Shown in pieces: positions 1 to 9,664 of a DNA stretch of 64,000 nucleotides. The translations under genes were made by a program, and so were the position numbers. Each line of letters opens with the position of its first letter. Position 1 is the first letter of the stretch. This DNA is from Microbulbifer thermotolerans. Its GTDB lineage: Bacteria; Pseudomonadota; Gammaproteobacteria; Pseudomonadales; Cellvibrionaceae. The DNA is taken from contig NZ_FOKT01000005.1 of the NCBI RefSeq assembly GCF_900112305.1, positions 62,001-126,000 of the forward strand, written 5' to 3'. Under the pieces are notes generated by a model. That model had not been told where the DNA came from. It saw nothing but the letters and a program-made list of their open reading frames with translations, and searched no databases.

Positions 1-1562
1 GGGGATTTGCCGCCGAAACCGGTGACATAGGAATAGCCGGTGGCATTTCTTCCCAGCAGGTAATCGAGATTGTCGGCTGCGCTGTGCAGAAAGCCGACAT
101 CGCCCGTTAGATGATACGCCTCCAGGAAAAGGATGCCCTGGTTTGCCGCCACTGAGTTACTGCCCCAGACGAAATGGGTTTTACTGGTGACCATGGGGGC
201 CTGATACGCGGTCTGAGCACTCTGGTGGCGCAGTCGTTCGGCTTCTTTGAGAAGGCTGCGTTTTATCTCCGTCAGCCAGGCCAGGTCCAGATGCTTCAGC
301 TCTTGTTCGCGGCGGATCAGGGAATAATGTCCCAGCCACTGTACCTGGGACCAGGAGGGCAGCTGGTAGTCGATGGGGGCATTTTGCAGAGCGTCCCGGT
401 AGGCGGTGTTGCCGGTGCTGATAAAGAGCTCGGCGGCGGCCCACAGCCGCTCGTCTTCGAGGTATTCGTCGCTGTAGGCGCCTGTGTGTATATCCGGGTC
501 GTATTTGCGGTTCAGTGCTTCCTGTCGGTAGGGAATGCCAGGGTTTTGCGCGGCCCAGGTCCAGGCACGCTCGGCGGCGCGCAGGTACTTGTCGGCTTCT
601 TCCGCGGAGAAGGGGGAATACAGACGCGCCGCTTGGGCCATAACGGCGGCGAAATCCAATGTGGCGGCGGTGCTCTTTTGTACCAGATAGCGACGCCCCC
701 CGGCATCCGCTGGCGCTACCGTCATGCCTTCAAATCGGGCCGTGGTGAGCTTGTGGTACACGCCCCCGTCGGCGGGGTCCTGCATGGTGAGCATCCAGCG
801 CAGGTTGTAGCGCGCTTCGTCGAGAATGTCCGGCAGTGGGTTGCCGGATTCGGGAATGCCGAGCTCCAGTCGTGTGAAATAGCGGGGATAACGCTCATAG
901 GCCGACAACAGGGTCGCCGTGGCGATGCCGCTGTTTACTATGTACTTGTTGTAATCGCCAGCGTCGTACCAGCCCCCTGGCGAGGCTACGGTAGCCCCCG
1001 CCGGACGTGAGGTCCCCGCGGCCGACGGATGTATTTCCACTTCCCGGTCGGCATGGCCGCCCCTGCGCGCCCAGCGCCCGGCGTATTGTGCGTCCAGGTC
1101 GGTGGAGGCGCGTTGGAAGTAGAAAGCCTTGAGACTGGCGCGGGCCAGTTTTCCGTATACATCGCTGTTGACCGCAAAAGGCAGGGAGCTGCCGCGACCG
1201 GGGATTTCCAGCCGGTATAAGCCGTTTTTTTTCAGGGTGGAAAAGTTGGCTATCCACACTGGTTTGCCAGACCAGCTTTTGGCTGGGGCGGGAGTGAAGG
1301 AGCCCTTGAGTATTGGGTCGCCTCCGCTGTGTTCGCGCAGGAGAAAGTAGCCAGGGTTTTCCTCCGCGAACACCAGGGCAATTTTTCGCTGTTCGGGGGC
1401 GTAGCCTAGCTGGTTTAGGCGAAAAAGCGCGGTGCCGCTGGCAAGCTGTTCGGCGCTGGAGGTAGGGCTGAAGAAAGTCAGCAGGCACATTAGGCAGAGA
1501 GCGGCGGGAAAAAGGCTATGGGAGCCTTTCCCACCGGTTTTAGTCGGATGTTGTTGCGTCAT
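1..1562 (-). CDS. GH9 endoglucanase-like glycoside hydrolase, C-terminus beyond window
   Basis: The reverse strand reads open from an ATG at 1562 to the window edge, giving about 520 residues without a stop. A signal-peptide-like start (hydrophobic CLMCLLTFF) precedes a CelD_N-type Ig-like domain (FRLNQLGYAPEQ, about residues 40-130). The GH9 catalytic domain follows, with the GGWYDAGDYNKY motif holding the catalytic-base Asp residues, and the partial protein ends at YLLGRNATGYSYVTGFGGKS. The acid Glu lies off the window. GH9 enzymes invert beta-1,4-glucosidic bonds in cellulose or beta-glucan, here outside the cytoplasm. The start overlaps the 3' end of the esterase gene by 23 bp, so the two were probably co-transcribed. 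Family call is strong; exact substrate is inferred. Confidence 0.9.
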   Translation of the reverse strand, partial: MTQQHPTKTGGKGSHSLFPAALCLMCLLTFFSPTSSAEQLASGTALFRLNQLGYAPEQRKIALVFAEENPGYFLLREHSGGDPILKGSFTPAPAKSWSGKPVWIANFSTLKKNGLYRLEIPGRGSSLPFAVNSDVYGKLARASLKAFYFQRASTDLDAQYAGRWARRGGHADREVEIHPSAAGTSRPAGATVASPGGWYDAGDYNKYIVNSGIATATLLSAYERYPRYFTRLELGIPESGNPLPDILDEARYNLRWMLTMQDPADGGVYHKLTTARFEGMTVAPADAGGRRYLVQKSTAATLDFAAVMAQAARLYSPFSAEEADKYLRAAERAWTWAAQNPGIPYRQEALNRKYDPDIHTGAYSDEYLEDERLWAAAELFISTGNTAYRDALQNAPIDYQLPSWSQVQWLGHYSLIRREQELKHLDLAWLTEIKRSLLKEAERLRHQSAQTAYQAPMVTSKTHFVWGSNSVAANQGILFLEAYHLTGDVGFLHSAADNLDYLLGRNATGYSYVTGFGGKS

Positions 1563-3609
1563 AGGCCGGATTCTCCAGATGTGCGCGGAAGGGCGCGGCC
1601 GGTAAGTCGGCACTGTTGTACAGGTTGGCGCCTGCGGGATTATCCGCCCAGGCGTAGCGCACAGCGGTCGGTGTGGGTACTTGCTCACTCCAGAGGCGTA
1701 CTGTATCGCCGAGAATTTCCGCCCGGGCCCAGGTGAAGTGGCCGTCTTTGCCGGCGATGGCGAAGTGCCGCAGGGGGCCGCCGTCCGATGGTTTCAGACC
1801 GCCGCCAGTGTGGCGGAAGGTGACAATCAGTCTGTCGCCTTCTGCCCGCAGAGAGTGGAACTGCGGCCCGAAATAAATGCCCTCTTTTTCTCCATAGGCG
1901 ACGCGCCGCGCGGCCAGCGCCAAGCGAAGTCCGACGGTTTTTTTGTCCAGCGGATGTATGTCGTTCCACTCGCCAGCGTCGATGGCAACGGCCATGCCGG
2001 TGTCCGGCAGGGCGAGAGCGGCGGCCTGGGCTTCGCGCAGTTCCGCCCAGGCGCTGTCTGCGGGCGTCGATGCGGGTTCGAGAAAATTCGCCAGCTGCAC
2101 AAACAGGAAGGGCAGGGAATCCTAACCGGCTTGTGCCCGCCAGCCCGAGCGCCAGTCGCGGATTAGCGCTGGGAAGAGCTTTTTGTATTCCTCCGCCCGG
2201 CCCACATTGGACTCCCCCTGGTACCAAATGGCGCCTTTGATGCGGTAGTTTTGCAGCGGGTAGAGCATGGCGTTGAAGAGCCCGCCGGGCTTCCAGCGCA
2301 CAAAGGTCTGAGGCGCCAGCGAGGGCATGCGCGCGCCCCGCCGGAAGTGCCAGGGACCGCGCAGATCAAACCGCTCGCCTGCCACTGTGAGTGCGTAGGG
2401 CTTGTCTTTGACGAAACCGCCGCGACCGCTGGTATTGGTGACGCGCACGGTGATAGTGTTTTCCCCCGCGCGCAGCAGGCCCGCCGGCACCGGGTAACGG
2501 CGCCGCGGGTAGAGGTAGCTGGTGCTGCCCACCTGTCGGCCATTGATATAGGTTTCGTCCGCGTCCACGATGCGCCCCAGCTCCAGGAGCCCCGCTGTGC
2601 CGGCTAAGTGTTCTGGCAGCGCTAGGTTTTTTCGGAACCAGAAAATGCCGTTGTCGCCCTCCTCTGTTGGTTCCGCCCAGTAACCCGGCAGAGAGAGTTG
2701 CGCCCATTCCGCGGTGTCCAGTTGCGGCGCAAACCAGGGGACTTCCCCCTCGGCCAATCCCGCATCCTTTTGCGCGGCGATGGCGTACCATTGATCGATG
2801 CGGGCGCGGTCCTCCCGCTGGATTTTTTCAATCAGCGTCGGATTTTCAAATTTTCTCTTTTCCGCCAGATGTTGCGGAAACTGCTTGAGAGTTTCTTCGC
2901 TCACCCAGGCTTCCGCTGGTGAGCCGCCGAGACTGCTATTGATGATGCCGATGGGGACCTGCAGTTTCCGCTGTATTTCCGCGGCAAAAAAATAGGCTAC
3001 GGCACTGAAGTCCCGGATATTGTCCTGGCTGGCCGCCAGCCATTGGCCGCTTTCTAAATCCGCCCGAGGCGCGTTGAAATCATATTCTTGCGGTACCCGG
3101 AACTGGCGGATGCGACTGTTGTTTACCGCGGCGATTTCTTTTTCAAAGCGGTGGGCGATGCGGCTGATGGGATATTCCATATTGGATTGCCCGGATGCCA
3201 GCCATACATCGCCGACGAGAATGTCCGCCAGTTCGATGTGGTTCTCCCCATGGATGGTCATGGTGTGAGGGCCACCGGCGGGCAGTGGTTTGAGCGTGAC
3301 GGACCAGTGGCCTGTGTCATCGGCCTCGGTGCTGTAGTGCCGACCGTTGAATTCGACTGCCACCGCTTCTCCCGCATCCGCCAGGCCCCAGATTTTCACC
3401 GGAGCGTCGCGCTGCAGCACCATTCCGTCGCTGATCAGTTTGGGCAGGCGCACTTCCGCCGCACCCGGCGCGGACAGCAAACCTACTAAGAGCGGAGGCA
3501 GGATTCGTTTGATGAATACCCGTAAGCAAGAGGCTTCCGGCCTTTTCCCTGTGGGGGGCGGTGATGTGCCGAATAGAAACGGGCGTATACCCGTGATTGG
3601 ACGTGTCAT
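1540..3609 (-). pseudogene. SGNH (sialate O-acetylesterase-like) carbohydrate esterase, interrupted by in-frame TAG
   Basis: From an ATG at 3609 the frame encodes a secreted esterase of the sialate O-acetylesterase type. It has a hydrophobic leader ending GLLSAPGAAE, the nucleophile block ASGQSNMEYPI, and an inserted jelly-roll segment. A TAG at 2122-2124 then stops it. The same frame continues directly with DSLPFLFVQLANF and reaches the Asp/His block EWNDIHPLDK before a TAA at 1540. The break is therefore one nonsense codon (CAG to TAG would restore Gln), not a frameshift. The truncated 495-residue product would lack the catalytic His. Such enzymes remove acetyl groups from plant or algal glycans, which fits the neighbouring GH9 and GH67 genes. 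It may be a true pseudogene, a sequencing error or a recoded stop. Initiation further upstream cannot be excluded. Confidence 0.82.
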
Positions 3610-4067
3610 CTTTTGTGCCAAATAGGACTCGTTATTGTTGTTCGGTACCGGTATTTGACGCTGCGAGCACCGACAGGACCGGGTTTTCCGGTGTTTGGTG
3701 TAAACGTTTACATTACGGGTTTCTCCCGTGCGGATCAATACCGAGGGTCGGAGGAGTATGGAGCGACAGTGCCGTCGCCGCTCACGTTCCCCGGCCCTTC
3801 TGCAGTGCGCTTGTTCCGTGTTCGAGGGGCAGCCTTTCATCTGGTGGGCGCCGGAAACAACCAGTTGCGCCAGCTAACCACTTGACTTCTCCGCTCAGCC
3901 GCGCCAAGGTCGCGAAACGCTTACTCGAGGCCGGATGGGAGTCTTTCCCACCCAGGGGAGGTTATAAATAACAAGCGATTACAAATACCTGCTCCCGGTG
4001 TTTTCCGGTCGCCCACGTCTCGCACCGCAATAATTTCTTCTCAATAAAACAACAGGAGGGAGAAGTT
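3610..4067. other. Divergent intergenic region between esterase and LPMO
   Basis: This 458-bp spacer contains the start regions of two divergent genes. I see the LacI-type palindrome at 3699-3712 and a strong Shine-Dalgarno stretch (AGGAGGGAGAAG) directly before the LPMO ATG at 4068. Short reading frames here show no recognisable protein features. No known riboswitch structure was recognised in the long LPMO leader. Confidence 0.6.
3699..3712. promoter_or_regulatory. LacI-family operator-like perfect palindrome
   Basis: TGTAAACGTTTACA is a perfect 14-bp palindrome with the central CG typical of LacI/PurR/CcpA-type operators. It lies 90 bp upstream of the esterase start (minus strand) and about 355 bp upstream of the LPMO. 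It differs from the two operators near 13.39 and 15.77 kb, so it may serve a different LacI-family regulator encoded elsewhere. Confidence 0.55.
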
Positions 4068-5666
4068 ATGCGGTATCAAAAATCACTACTCAGTGCATGG
4101 GCACTGGCCCTGTCGGCCGGAGCCTTCGGCCACGGCCTGATGTCCGAACCCGCTTCGCGCAATTGGTTCTGCGGCGCGATCACCAAGCCCGATACGGCGG
4201 AACCGGGCAGCGCCTGTGCTCAGGCATTTGCCGATGATTTCAACGGCGGTTATCAGTTTATGAGCGTCTTGACCCATGACGTGGGCCGCAAAGGTGTTAC
4301 CCCTTTGCCCGCCAATGTCTGCGGTTTCGACAGCGAAACCTGGAATGGCGGCGCGACCCCCTGGGATAAGTCCGTGGACTGGCCCACCAACCGCATCACC
4401 CCGGGGCCTTTGACTATCACCTGGGATATTTCCTGGGGGCCGCACTTCGACGACACTGAGGAGTTTGTCTATTACATTACTAAGCCCGATTTTCAGTATG
4501 AGGTGGGCAAACCGCTGACCTGGGATGATTTCGAGAGTGAGCCCTTTTGTAACCTGACCGGGTATAACGACAGCAATCCGGGTGCGACCCCGAATATCAC
4601 CCCGGACAAGGGCAACAGCCTTTTCCACACCCAGTGTGTGGTGCCGGAGCGCAGCGGCCGCCATGTGATCTACGGCGAATGGGGGCGCAATCAATGGACC
4701 TACGAGCGCTTCCACGGTTGTATTGATGTGGTGTTCGACGGCGACGGCGGCCCCGCGCCGGTTGTGGCGGAAATCACCGCAACACCCGACAACAGTACTT
4801 TTGTGGGTTCTGGGGAGATCCAGCTCAGCGCCGCTGCCTCGCAGGGGGAAAACCTCACTTACACATGGAGTCTGGAAGCCAATGACACGGCGCTCTACAG
4901 CCTGAGCAGTACCAGCGCAGTGGAGACGGTACTGAGCCTGGACGAGCCGGAAACCGAAGGGGAGGTGACCGTGCGCCTGCAGGTGAGCGATGGTTCAACC
5001 AGCAGCACTGATGCGTTCACCTTCACTCATGTTCCGGCCAGCGGCAGCGCCTGGGCGGATCTGGGGGCGCTGACCGCTGCGGCGCAAACCCTAAATCCGG
5101 GTGATCAAGTACGGTTGCGTCTGGTGACCGAGGAGGGATCCGATGTCTACCTGCCCTCTTCTCCCTTCACCGTCGTCAATGGGGCGGCGTCCGTCTGGAC
5201 CTACGAGTTTGCCCAGGCTGTCAATGGGGAAAACACCGATGTGCGCGTAGGCGTGCTGAATGGCGGTAATATCGCACCGGTGCAGAGCGCCACGGAAAAC
5301 CGCGTTTACGCCCAGGCACCCGCCGCATACAGCAGTGCTTTCCTGCAGGTGGAAGCGGGCTCCGGCTCCGGCGGCGTCAGCTGCGATTACATCAACCAGG
5401 ATGTTTGGAACAGCGGCTTTGTTGCCAGTATCGTCCTGACCAATAACGGCTCTGAACCGGTGGAGGGCTGGAGTGTGTCATGGGACTATGCCGGCGATGC
5501 TCAGGTGACCAACGGCTGGAATGCGCAGATATCCGGCAGTGGGCCCTACACGGCGACGAATGTGGACTGGAATGCCACCATTCAGCCGGGTGAGTCGGTT
5601 GAGTTCGGATTCCAGGGCACGGGCAGCGCGGAGACGCCGGAGGTCAGCGGGGCTATCTGCGACTGA
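4068..5666 (+). CDS. AA10 lytic polysaccharide monooxygenase with C-terminal CBM2
   Basis: A signal peptide (residues 1-21, ending AGAFG) is followed by His22, which becomes the N-terminal histidine of the copper brace after cleavage. His70 in VLTHDVG is the likely second brace residue. The AA10 domain (about 22-225, rich in Trp and Cys) is followed by a PKD/Ig-like region (about 230-325), a GbpA/ChiA-N-like module and a CBM2 (about 438-532, two terminal Cys and exposed Trp residues). Copper LPMOs cleave crystalline cellulose or chitin oxidatively outside the cell. CBM2 and the GH9 neighbours favour cellulose. A strong ribosome binding site precedes the ATG. The gene stands alone, divergent from the esterase and convergent with the GH9 lipoprotein gene. 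Confidence 0.93.
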   Translation: MRYQKSLLSAWALALSAGAFGHGLMSEPASRNWFCGAITKPDTAEPGSACAQAFADDFNGGYQFMSVLTHDVGRKGVTPLPANVCGFDSETWNGGATPWDKSVDWPTNRITPGPLTITWDISWGPHFDDTEEFVYYITKPDFQYEVGKPLTWDDFESEPFCNLTGYNDSNPGATPNITPDKGNSLFHTQCVVPERSGRHVIYGEWGRNQWTYERFHGCIDVVFDGDGGPAPVVAEITATPDNSTFVGSGEIQLSAAASQGENLTYTWSLEANDTALYSLSSTSAVETVLSLDEPETEGEVTVRLQVSDGSTSSTDAFTFTHVPASGSAWADLGALTAAAQTLNPGDQVRLRLVTEEGSDVYLPSSPFTVVNGAASVWTYEFAQAVNGENTDVRVGVLNGGNIAPVQSATENRVYAQAPAAYSSAFLQVEAGSGSGGVSCDYINQDVWNSGFVASIVLTNNGSEPVEGWSVSWDYAGDAQVTNGWNAQISGSGPYTATNVDWNATIQPGESVEFGFQGTGSAETPEVSGAICD

Positions 5667-5673
5667 ATACGGG

Positions 5674-5706
5674 GGCGCGGCAAACGCCGCGCCTCGACTT
5701 TCCTTC
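5674..5706. terminator. Intrinsic terminator between LPMO and GH9 lipoprotein genes
   Basis: GGCGCGGC (5674-5681) and GCCGCGCC (5686-5693) form a perfect 8-bp GC stem with a 4-nt loop, followed by a T-rich stretch. It lies 8 bp after the LPMO stop and between convergent genes. Confidence 0.7.
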
Positions 5707-5728
5707 CCGGAGAGAACCTCGAACGGAT

Positions 5729-8350
5729 TCAGAGAGTGCTCTCATCTGCCTGTTGTTCCAGTAGGGACTGCACGGCATTGGCCAGGAACAAATAACTGGC
5801 CCCTACCGTAATCACATATTCGTTTTGCCCCCAGAAAAACGGCCAGTTTTCTTTGTTTTCCGGAAAGTCCGGCGGCAACACCAGCACCCCGGGCACCACG
5901 CCGCCGGGAATAAAGGAAAAGTCCGCGCGGTTGGAACCGTAGGCCACCAGTTTCGATTCCACGCCAACGGCGGAGACCAGTGACAGGTTCGAGCCGGGAT
6001 GTTGGCCGAGGATATAGTCGAGACTGCGGAATACCAGGTCCTTTTCCACAATGTGCGGAAAATAGCGGTGCAGCCAGTAGTTGGTATTACCGAAATCGAT
6101 CACACTGCCGGCGCCGGCCCAGCCGCCGCGGGTAATGGGGACACCGAAAGGGTTTTCCCGCTCGTATTCCCTGATCTGCTCCCGGTAAGCGCGCGTGAGT
6201 TGTTGCAGCGTTTCGGCGTATGCCTGGTCCATCAGCGGAAGGGCCTGCGCCAGGGTAATGGCGTTGGTGGCAAACCTGTCATGCAGCTGTGGTAATAACT
6301 GACGCACCGCTTGTGCATAGCGTGGGTTTTGTGTGGCCGCCAACAGCTCCACCGCGGCGCCCAGCTGCTCCTCCTCCAGTCTGCCTCCGGTGGTATTGCC
6401 ATAACGGTATCGGTTGGGTTCGCGGTGGCTTTCGTACTCCCAGACGTTGACGGCGGTCTCCAGGCTCTCTTTCGCCAGGTCGTCGTTGTAGCCGCGCAAT
6501 GCGCGGCTGGCGGCGGCGAGGGCCGCGGCGGAGCCGTAGTTCAGTGCCGATGTGTTGCTAGTGAAAGCCCAGCGGTCGTCGAATTCACCACTGTGGTTGC
6601 CGTCGCTCGATAGCACCCGGCGCTCCGGCGGCGGTGCGGCTGTGGATGGCAGATACATTTTTCCCACCCGCCGCTCACTGGCGAAGGGGTCCAGTGTGGC
6701 GCGATAGACGCGGTTGTCGGTTTTGGTAGCGCCGTCGCCCAGGTGCGGGTACTGATACAGGTGTGCGGCGACAATGCCGGGAATGGCGTGCCCGAGGGCG
6801 CGGTGCTGGGCGATCAGCGCTAGTGTGCCGTGCTCGATTTGTTGGAGGATGTCCGGTACCCCGTCCGGGCGGTGGATCTGCACCAGGCGTTTCGATTGGC
6901 TGACGGTGGTGTTGTCCCTTGTTATGCGGAACGATTCCCAGGCGCGCACTAGATCCCGCACCGTGTGATACTGGGACTGGGTGCGGATATCGTAGTCCCC
7001 CGCGTCGTACCAGCCACCGATCGCCAAGCCCGGAATATGTTCGAAGGGTTCAAAACGGCTGTCTGTCTCCGGGCCGTGGGCGTAGAGGTCGAAGTGTTCA
7101 TAGTTTGGTGGCGCCTGCAGGGCGTCGTCTAAATGCGATCTGCCGTGCCAAATCCGGTAGGCCTCGCGCACTTCCATATGATCCATCTGTACCGGCAGAA
7201 AAATATCCAGTGTCGGCTGCCAGGTTTGTCGGTGTACATTGGTATCAATCGGAAAGGGGCCGCTCAGTTGGCCGCCGTACTCAATTCGGTAGAGTCCCGG
7301 GCGGGTGACTGCGGAAAAATCGAAAGTGGCGTACTGGTAGCGCAGGTAATTGCCCCACAGATTGACCGGCGCGTTGAAAGCTTCGTTCGTTTCGCCATCG
7401 GCCGTCAGGCGCAGCAGGCGGGCGCGCGCTTTGGGCGTGTCGTTGGCGTCCAGTTCGATAACCGCGGTTTTCGGCTGCTGCGGGTGGTAGCCCACTTGCG
7501 AATAAGTGATCACCGGTGTGCGCAGCCAGCCGGGTTCCGCCGTTATTTCCAGCTCCCAGTGAATCACCCGGCCTGTGCGTGCGGCGGGAATCAGGCTGCG
7601 CACGACAAACCAGCCGTTCTGCGCCTTATTGCGACCATCGAACAGCAGCAGTTGGTTTTCGCCGCTCAATTCGCGCAGGGTGACACGTGTATCCGGGTTT
7701 TCCGGCGACAGTACCAGCTCAGTTCCACGCGCCAGAGGCAAAGGCTCCGTGCGGCCATCGCGGTCGAACCGCATGGGACCGCGGGGGTGGCGGGGAAATA
7801 TTGCGCCGCGGCCATCCATCAGATAGGTCTTGCCAAAATAGGCCGCCGGCAGGAATTCCAGGTTAAAGCCGGCCTTGCCCTCGAGTTTTTCCGGCAGAGG
7901 CTTGTCTAGGTGCACGCTGATTTCGACTTTGTCGCCCTGGGCGCGAGTGTCCACGCGGTAAGAGAGATTGTGTTCGGGGTATTCCAGTCTTGTTTCTATG
8001 CGATTTGCCTCCGGATCTGCGCGGCGTTCAATCAGCCTGCCCATACCGTCCCACTGCTCCGGGGTATGCAGCAGCCGCAGGTCCCCATTGGTGGCGATGC
8101 GCTCGCCGCGCTGGATGATTTCCACACCGCTGGTTTTTGCGTCGTAGAAAAGGCCTCCGGGCGCATTGCTGAAGGCGAGGACGTTGATTCCGGGAGCTTC
8201 GAAATATTCGCGTGTATTTAGGTTTAAATCGGCGGCGGCGTGATGCCCGCGCTCTTCGCGCGGAATATTGACGGAGTTATTTCCGGGGTGTTCGCCGCAG
8301 GCGGCGAGGCAGGCCGCGAGGAAGATAAGTGCAATATTATTTTTATACAT
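5729..8350 (-). CDS. GH9 family lipoprotein glycoside hydrolase
   Basis: The 873-residue protein begins with a lipoprotein signal (LAAC ending at Cys18), so it should be membrane-anchored. A long N-terminal beta-rich part leads into a CelD_N-like Ig domain (ITYSQVGYHPQQPKTAVIEL). The GH9 domain has GGWYDAGDYD near residue 448 and the acid Glu in QNEYVI near residue 844. Both catalytic motifs are intact. GH9 acts on beta-1,4-glucans; the anchored, two-part architecture suggests processing of oligosaccharides at the cell surface or in the periplasm. It starts 12 bp after the mannonate dehydratase stop, with AGAGG upstream, and is the last gene of a four-gene minus-strand run. Confidence 0.88.
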   Translation of the reverse strand: MYKNNIALIFLAACLAACGEHPGNNSVNIPREERGHHAAADLNLNTREYFEAPGINVLAFSNAPGGLFYDAKTSGVEIIQRGERIATNGDLRLLHTPEQWDGMGRLIERRADPEANRIETRLEYPEHNLSYRVDTRAQGDKVEISVHLDKPLPEKLEGKAGFNLEFLPAAYFGKTYLMDGRGAIFPRHPRGPMRFDRDGRTEPLPLARGTELVLSPENPDTRVTLRELSGENQLLLFDGRNKAQNGWFVVRSLIPAARTGRVIHWELEITAEPGWLRTPVITYSQVGYHPQQPKTAVIELDANDTPKARARLLRLTADGETNEAFNAPVNLWGNYLRYQYATFDFSAVTRPGLYRIEYGGQLSGPFPIDTNVHRQTWQPTLDIFLPVQMDHMEVREAYRIWHGRSHLDDALQAPPNYEHFDLYAHGPETDSRFEPFEHIPGLAIGGWYDAGDYDIRTQSQYHTVRDLVRAWESFRITRDNTTVSQSKRLVQIHRPDGVPDILQQIEHGTLALIAQHRALGHAIPGIVAAHLYQYPHLGDGATKTDNRVYRATLDPFASERRVGKMYLPSTAAPPPERRVLSSDGNHSGEFDDRWAFTSNTSALNYGSAAALAAASRALRGYNDDLAKESLETAVNVWEYESHREPNRYRYGNTTGGRLEEEQLGAAVELLAATQNPRYAQAVRQLLPQLHDRFATNAITLAQALPLMDQAYAETLQQLTRAYREQIREYERENPFGVPITRGGWAGAGSVIDFGNTNYWLHRYFPHIVEKDLVFRSLDYILGQHPGSNLSLVSAVGVESKLVAYGSNRADFSFIPGGVVPGVLVLPPDFPENKENWPFFWGQNEYVITVGASYLFLANAVQSLLEQQADESTL

Positions 8351-8362
8351 GTTGGAATTCCT

Positions 8363-9574
8363 CTACCAATCGTGGAGTGTGCCGTCCTCCAGGCGGTTTA
8401 CCGGCAGATAAGCGCGTTTATAGGGAAACTTTTGCGCAAGTGATTCATCGATATCCACACCCAGCCCCGGCGCGTCACCCGGGTGCAGATAACCGTCGGC
8501 AAAGCGGTAGTTGTGGGGGAAGACAGCATCAGTATCGGCGGTGTGACGCATATATTCCTGGATACCGAAATTGGGGATCGCAAGGCCCAGATGCAGCGCC
8601 GCGGCCATGGTAATCGGGGAAAGGTCGGTGGCGCCGTGGCAGCCGGTGCGCACCTTGTACAGCTCCGCCAGGGCCGCGATGCGCCGGAGGTGGGTGATGC
8701 CGCCAGCATGCAGCACAGCCGCGCGAATATAGTCGATCAGCTGTTCTTCGATCAGCTGCTTGCAGTCCCAGATGGTATTGAACACCTCGCCCACCGCCAG
8801 CGGCGTTGTACTGTGGCCGCGTATCAGGCGAAAGTTGGTCTGGTTTTCCGCTGTCACTGCATCCTCTAGCCAGAACAGGCGGTAGGGCTCCAGGTCCTTG
8901 GCGAGGCGCGCGGCCTCTATGGGGGTGAGGCGGTGGTGGACGTCGTGCAGAAGGTGGATATCCCAGCCCAGCTGTTTTCGCGCGGCGGCGAAGAGTTCCG
9001 GCGTGCTGCGCAAGTAGCTTTCCGTGGACCATCGATTTTCCGTAGGCAGGTCCGCGTCCGCGGGCTCGTAGAAGTCCTTGTCCTTGGAGACGCCATAGGT
9101 GGACTTGAGGCCGGGTACACCGGACTGTAGGCGCACGGCGCGGTAGCCGAGGTCCATATAACGCCGGGCTTCCCGCAGAGTTTCTTCAATGGTGTCACCG
9201 TTGGCGTGGCCGTAGACCATACAGCCCCGGCGGCTGGCGCCACCGAGCAACTGGTAGAGGGGCAGGCCGGCGACCTTCGCTTTTATGTCCCAGAGCGCCA
9301 CATCCACCGCGGCAATGGCGGCCATGGTGACCGGGCCCCGGCGCCAGTACGCGCCGCGGTAGAGAAACTGCCAGGTGTCCTCAATGCGGTGAGCGTCGCG
9401 GCCGATCAGGCAGGGGATCACATGGTCTTCCAGGTAGCTGGTCACCGCCAGCTCGCGCCCGTTCAGCGTGGCGTCGCCGACGCCGTGGACGCCGCTATCC
9501 GTCTCAATTTTCAAGGTGACGAAGTTGCGCCCGGGACAGGTGACGATCACACGGGCATTGGTAATTTTCGGCAT
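8363..9574 (-). CDS. manD: D-mannonate dehydratase, enolase superfamily (ManD/RspA type)
   Basis: The 403-residue protein is a full-length enolase-superfamily member. Metal-ligand motifs are visible in order: HDVHHR, WLEDAV and VGEVFN. The N-terminal capping domain carries [11 protein letters not shown]. Family knowledge: ManD dehydrates D-mannonate to 2-keto-3-deoxygluconate, a step in glucuronate catabolism in the cytoplasm. This fits the GH67 alpha-glucuronidase nearby, which would release (methyl)glucuronate from xylan side chains. UxaC and UxuB, needed between glucuronate and mannonate, are not in the window. Some relatives are RspA-like with low activity, so the substrate is likely but not proven. 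Confidence 0.88.
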   Translation of the reverse strand: MPKITNARVIVTCPGRNFVTLKIETDSGVHGVGDATLNGRELAVTSYLEDHVIPCLIGRDAHRIEDTWQFLYRGAYWRRGPVTMAAIAAVDVALWDIKAKVAGLPLYQLLGGASRRGCMVYGHANGDTIEETLREARRYMDLGYRAVRLQSGVPGLKSTYGVSKDKDFYEPADADLPTENRWSTESYLRSTPELFAAARKQLGWDIHLLHDVHHRLTPIEAARLAKDLEPYRLFWLEDAVTAENQTNFRLIRGHSTTPLAVGEVFNTIWDCKQLIEEQLIDYIRAAVLHAGGITHLRRIAALAELYKVRTGCHGATDLSPITMAAALHLGLAIPNFGIQEYMRHTADTDAVFPHNYRFADGYLHPGDAPGLGVDIDESLAQKFPYKRAYLPVNRLEDGTLHDW

Positions 9575-9611
9575 GAATCAATCGCCTGTAGCTTTATGGA
9601 GCCGGTGACAG

Positions 9612-9656
9612 CCGGTTGTTGAAACGGGCCTCCTCGGCGGCCCGTCCAACAACCGG
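9612..9656. other. Intercistronic hairpin between DUF4380 and manD genes
   Basis: CCGGTTGTTG (9612-9621) pairs perfectly with CAACAACCGG (9647-9656), and GGGCC (9626-9630) with GGCCC (9639-9643) inside it. Neither side has a T-run, so it looks more like an RNA stability or processing hairpin within the minus-strand operon than a terminator. Confidence 0.55.
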
Positions 9657-9664
9657 AGAGAGAC

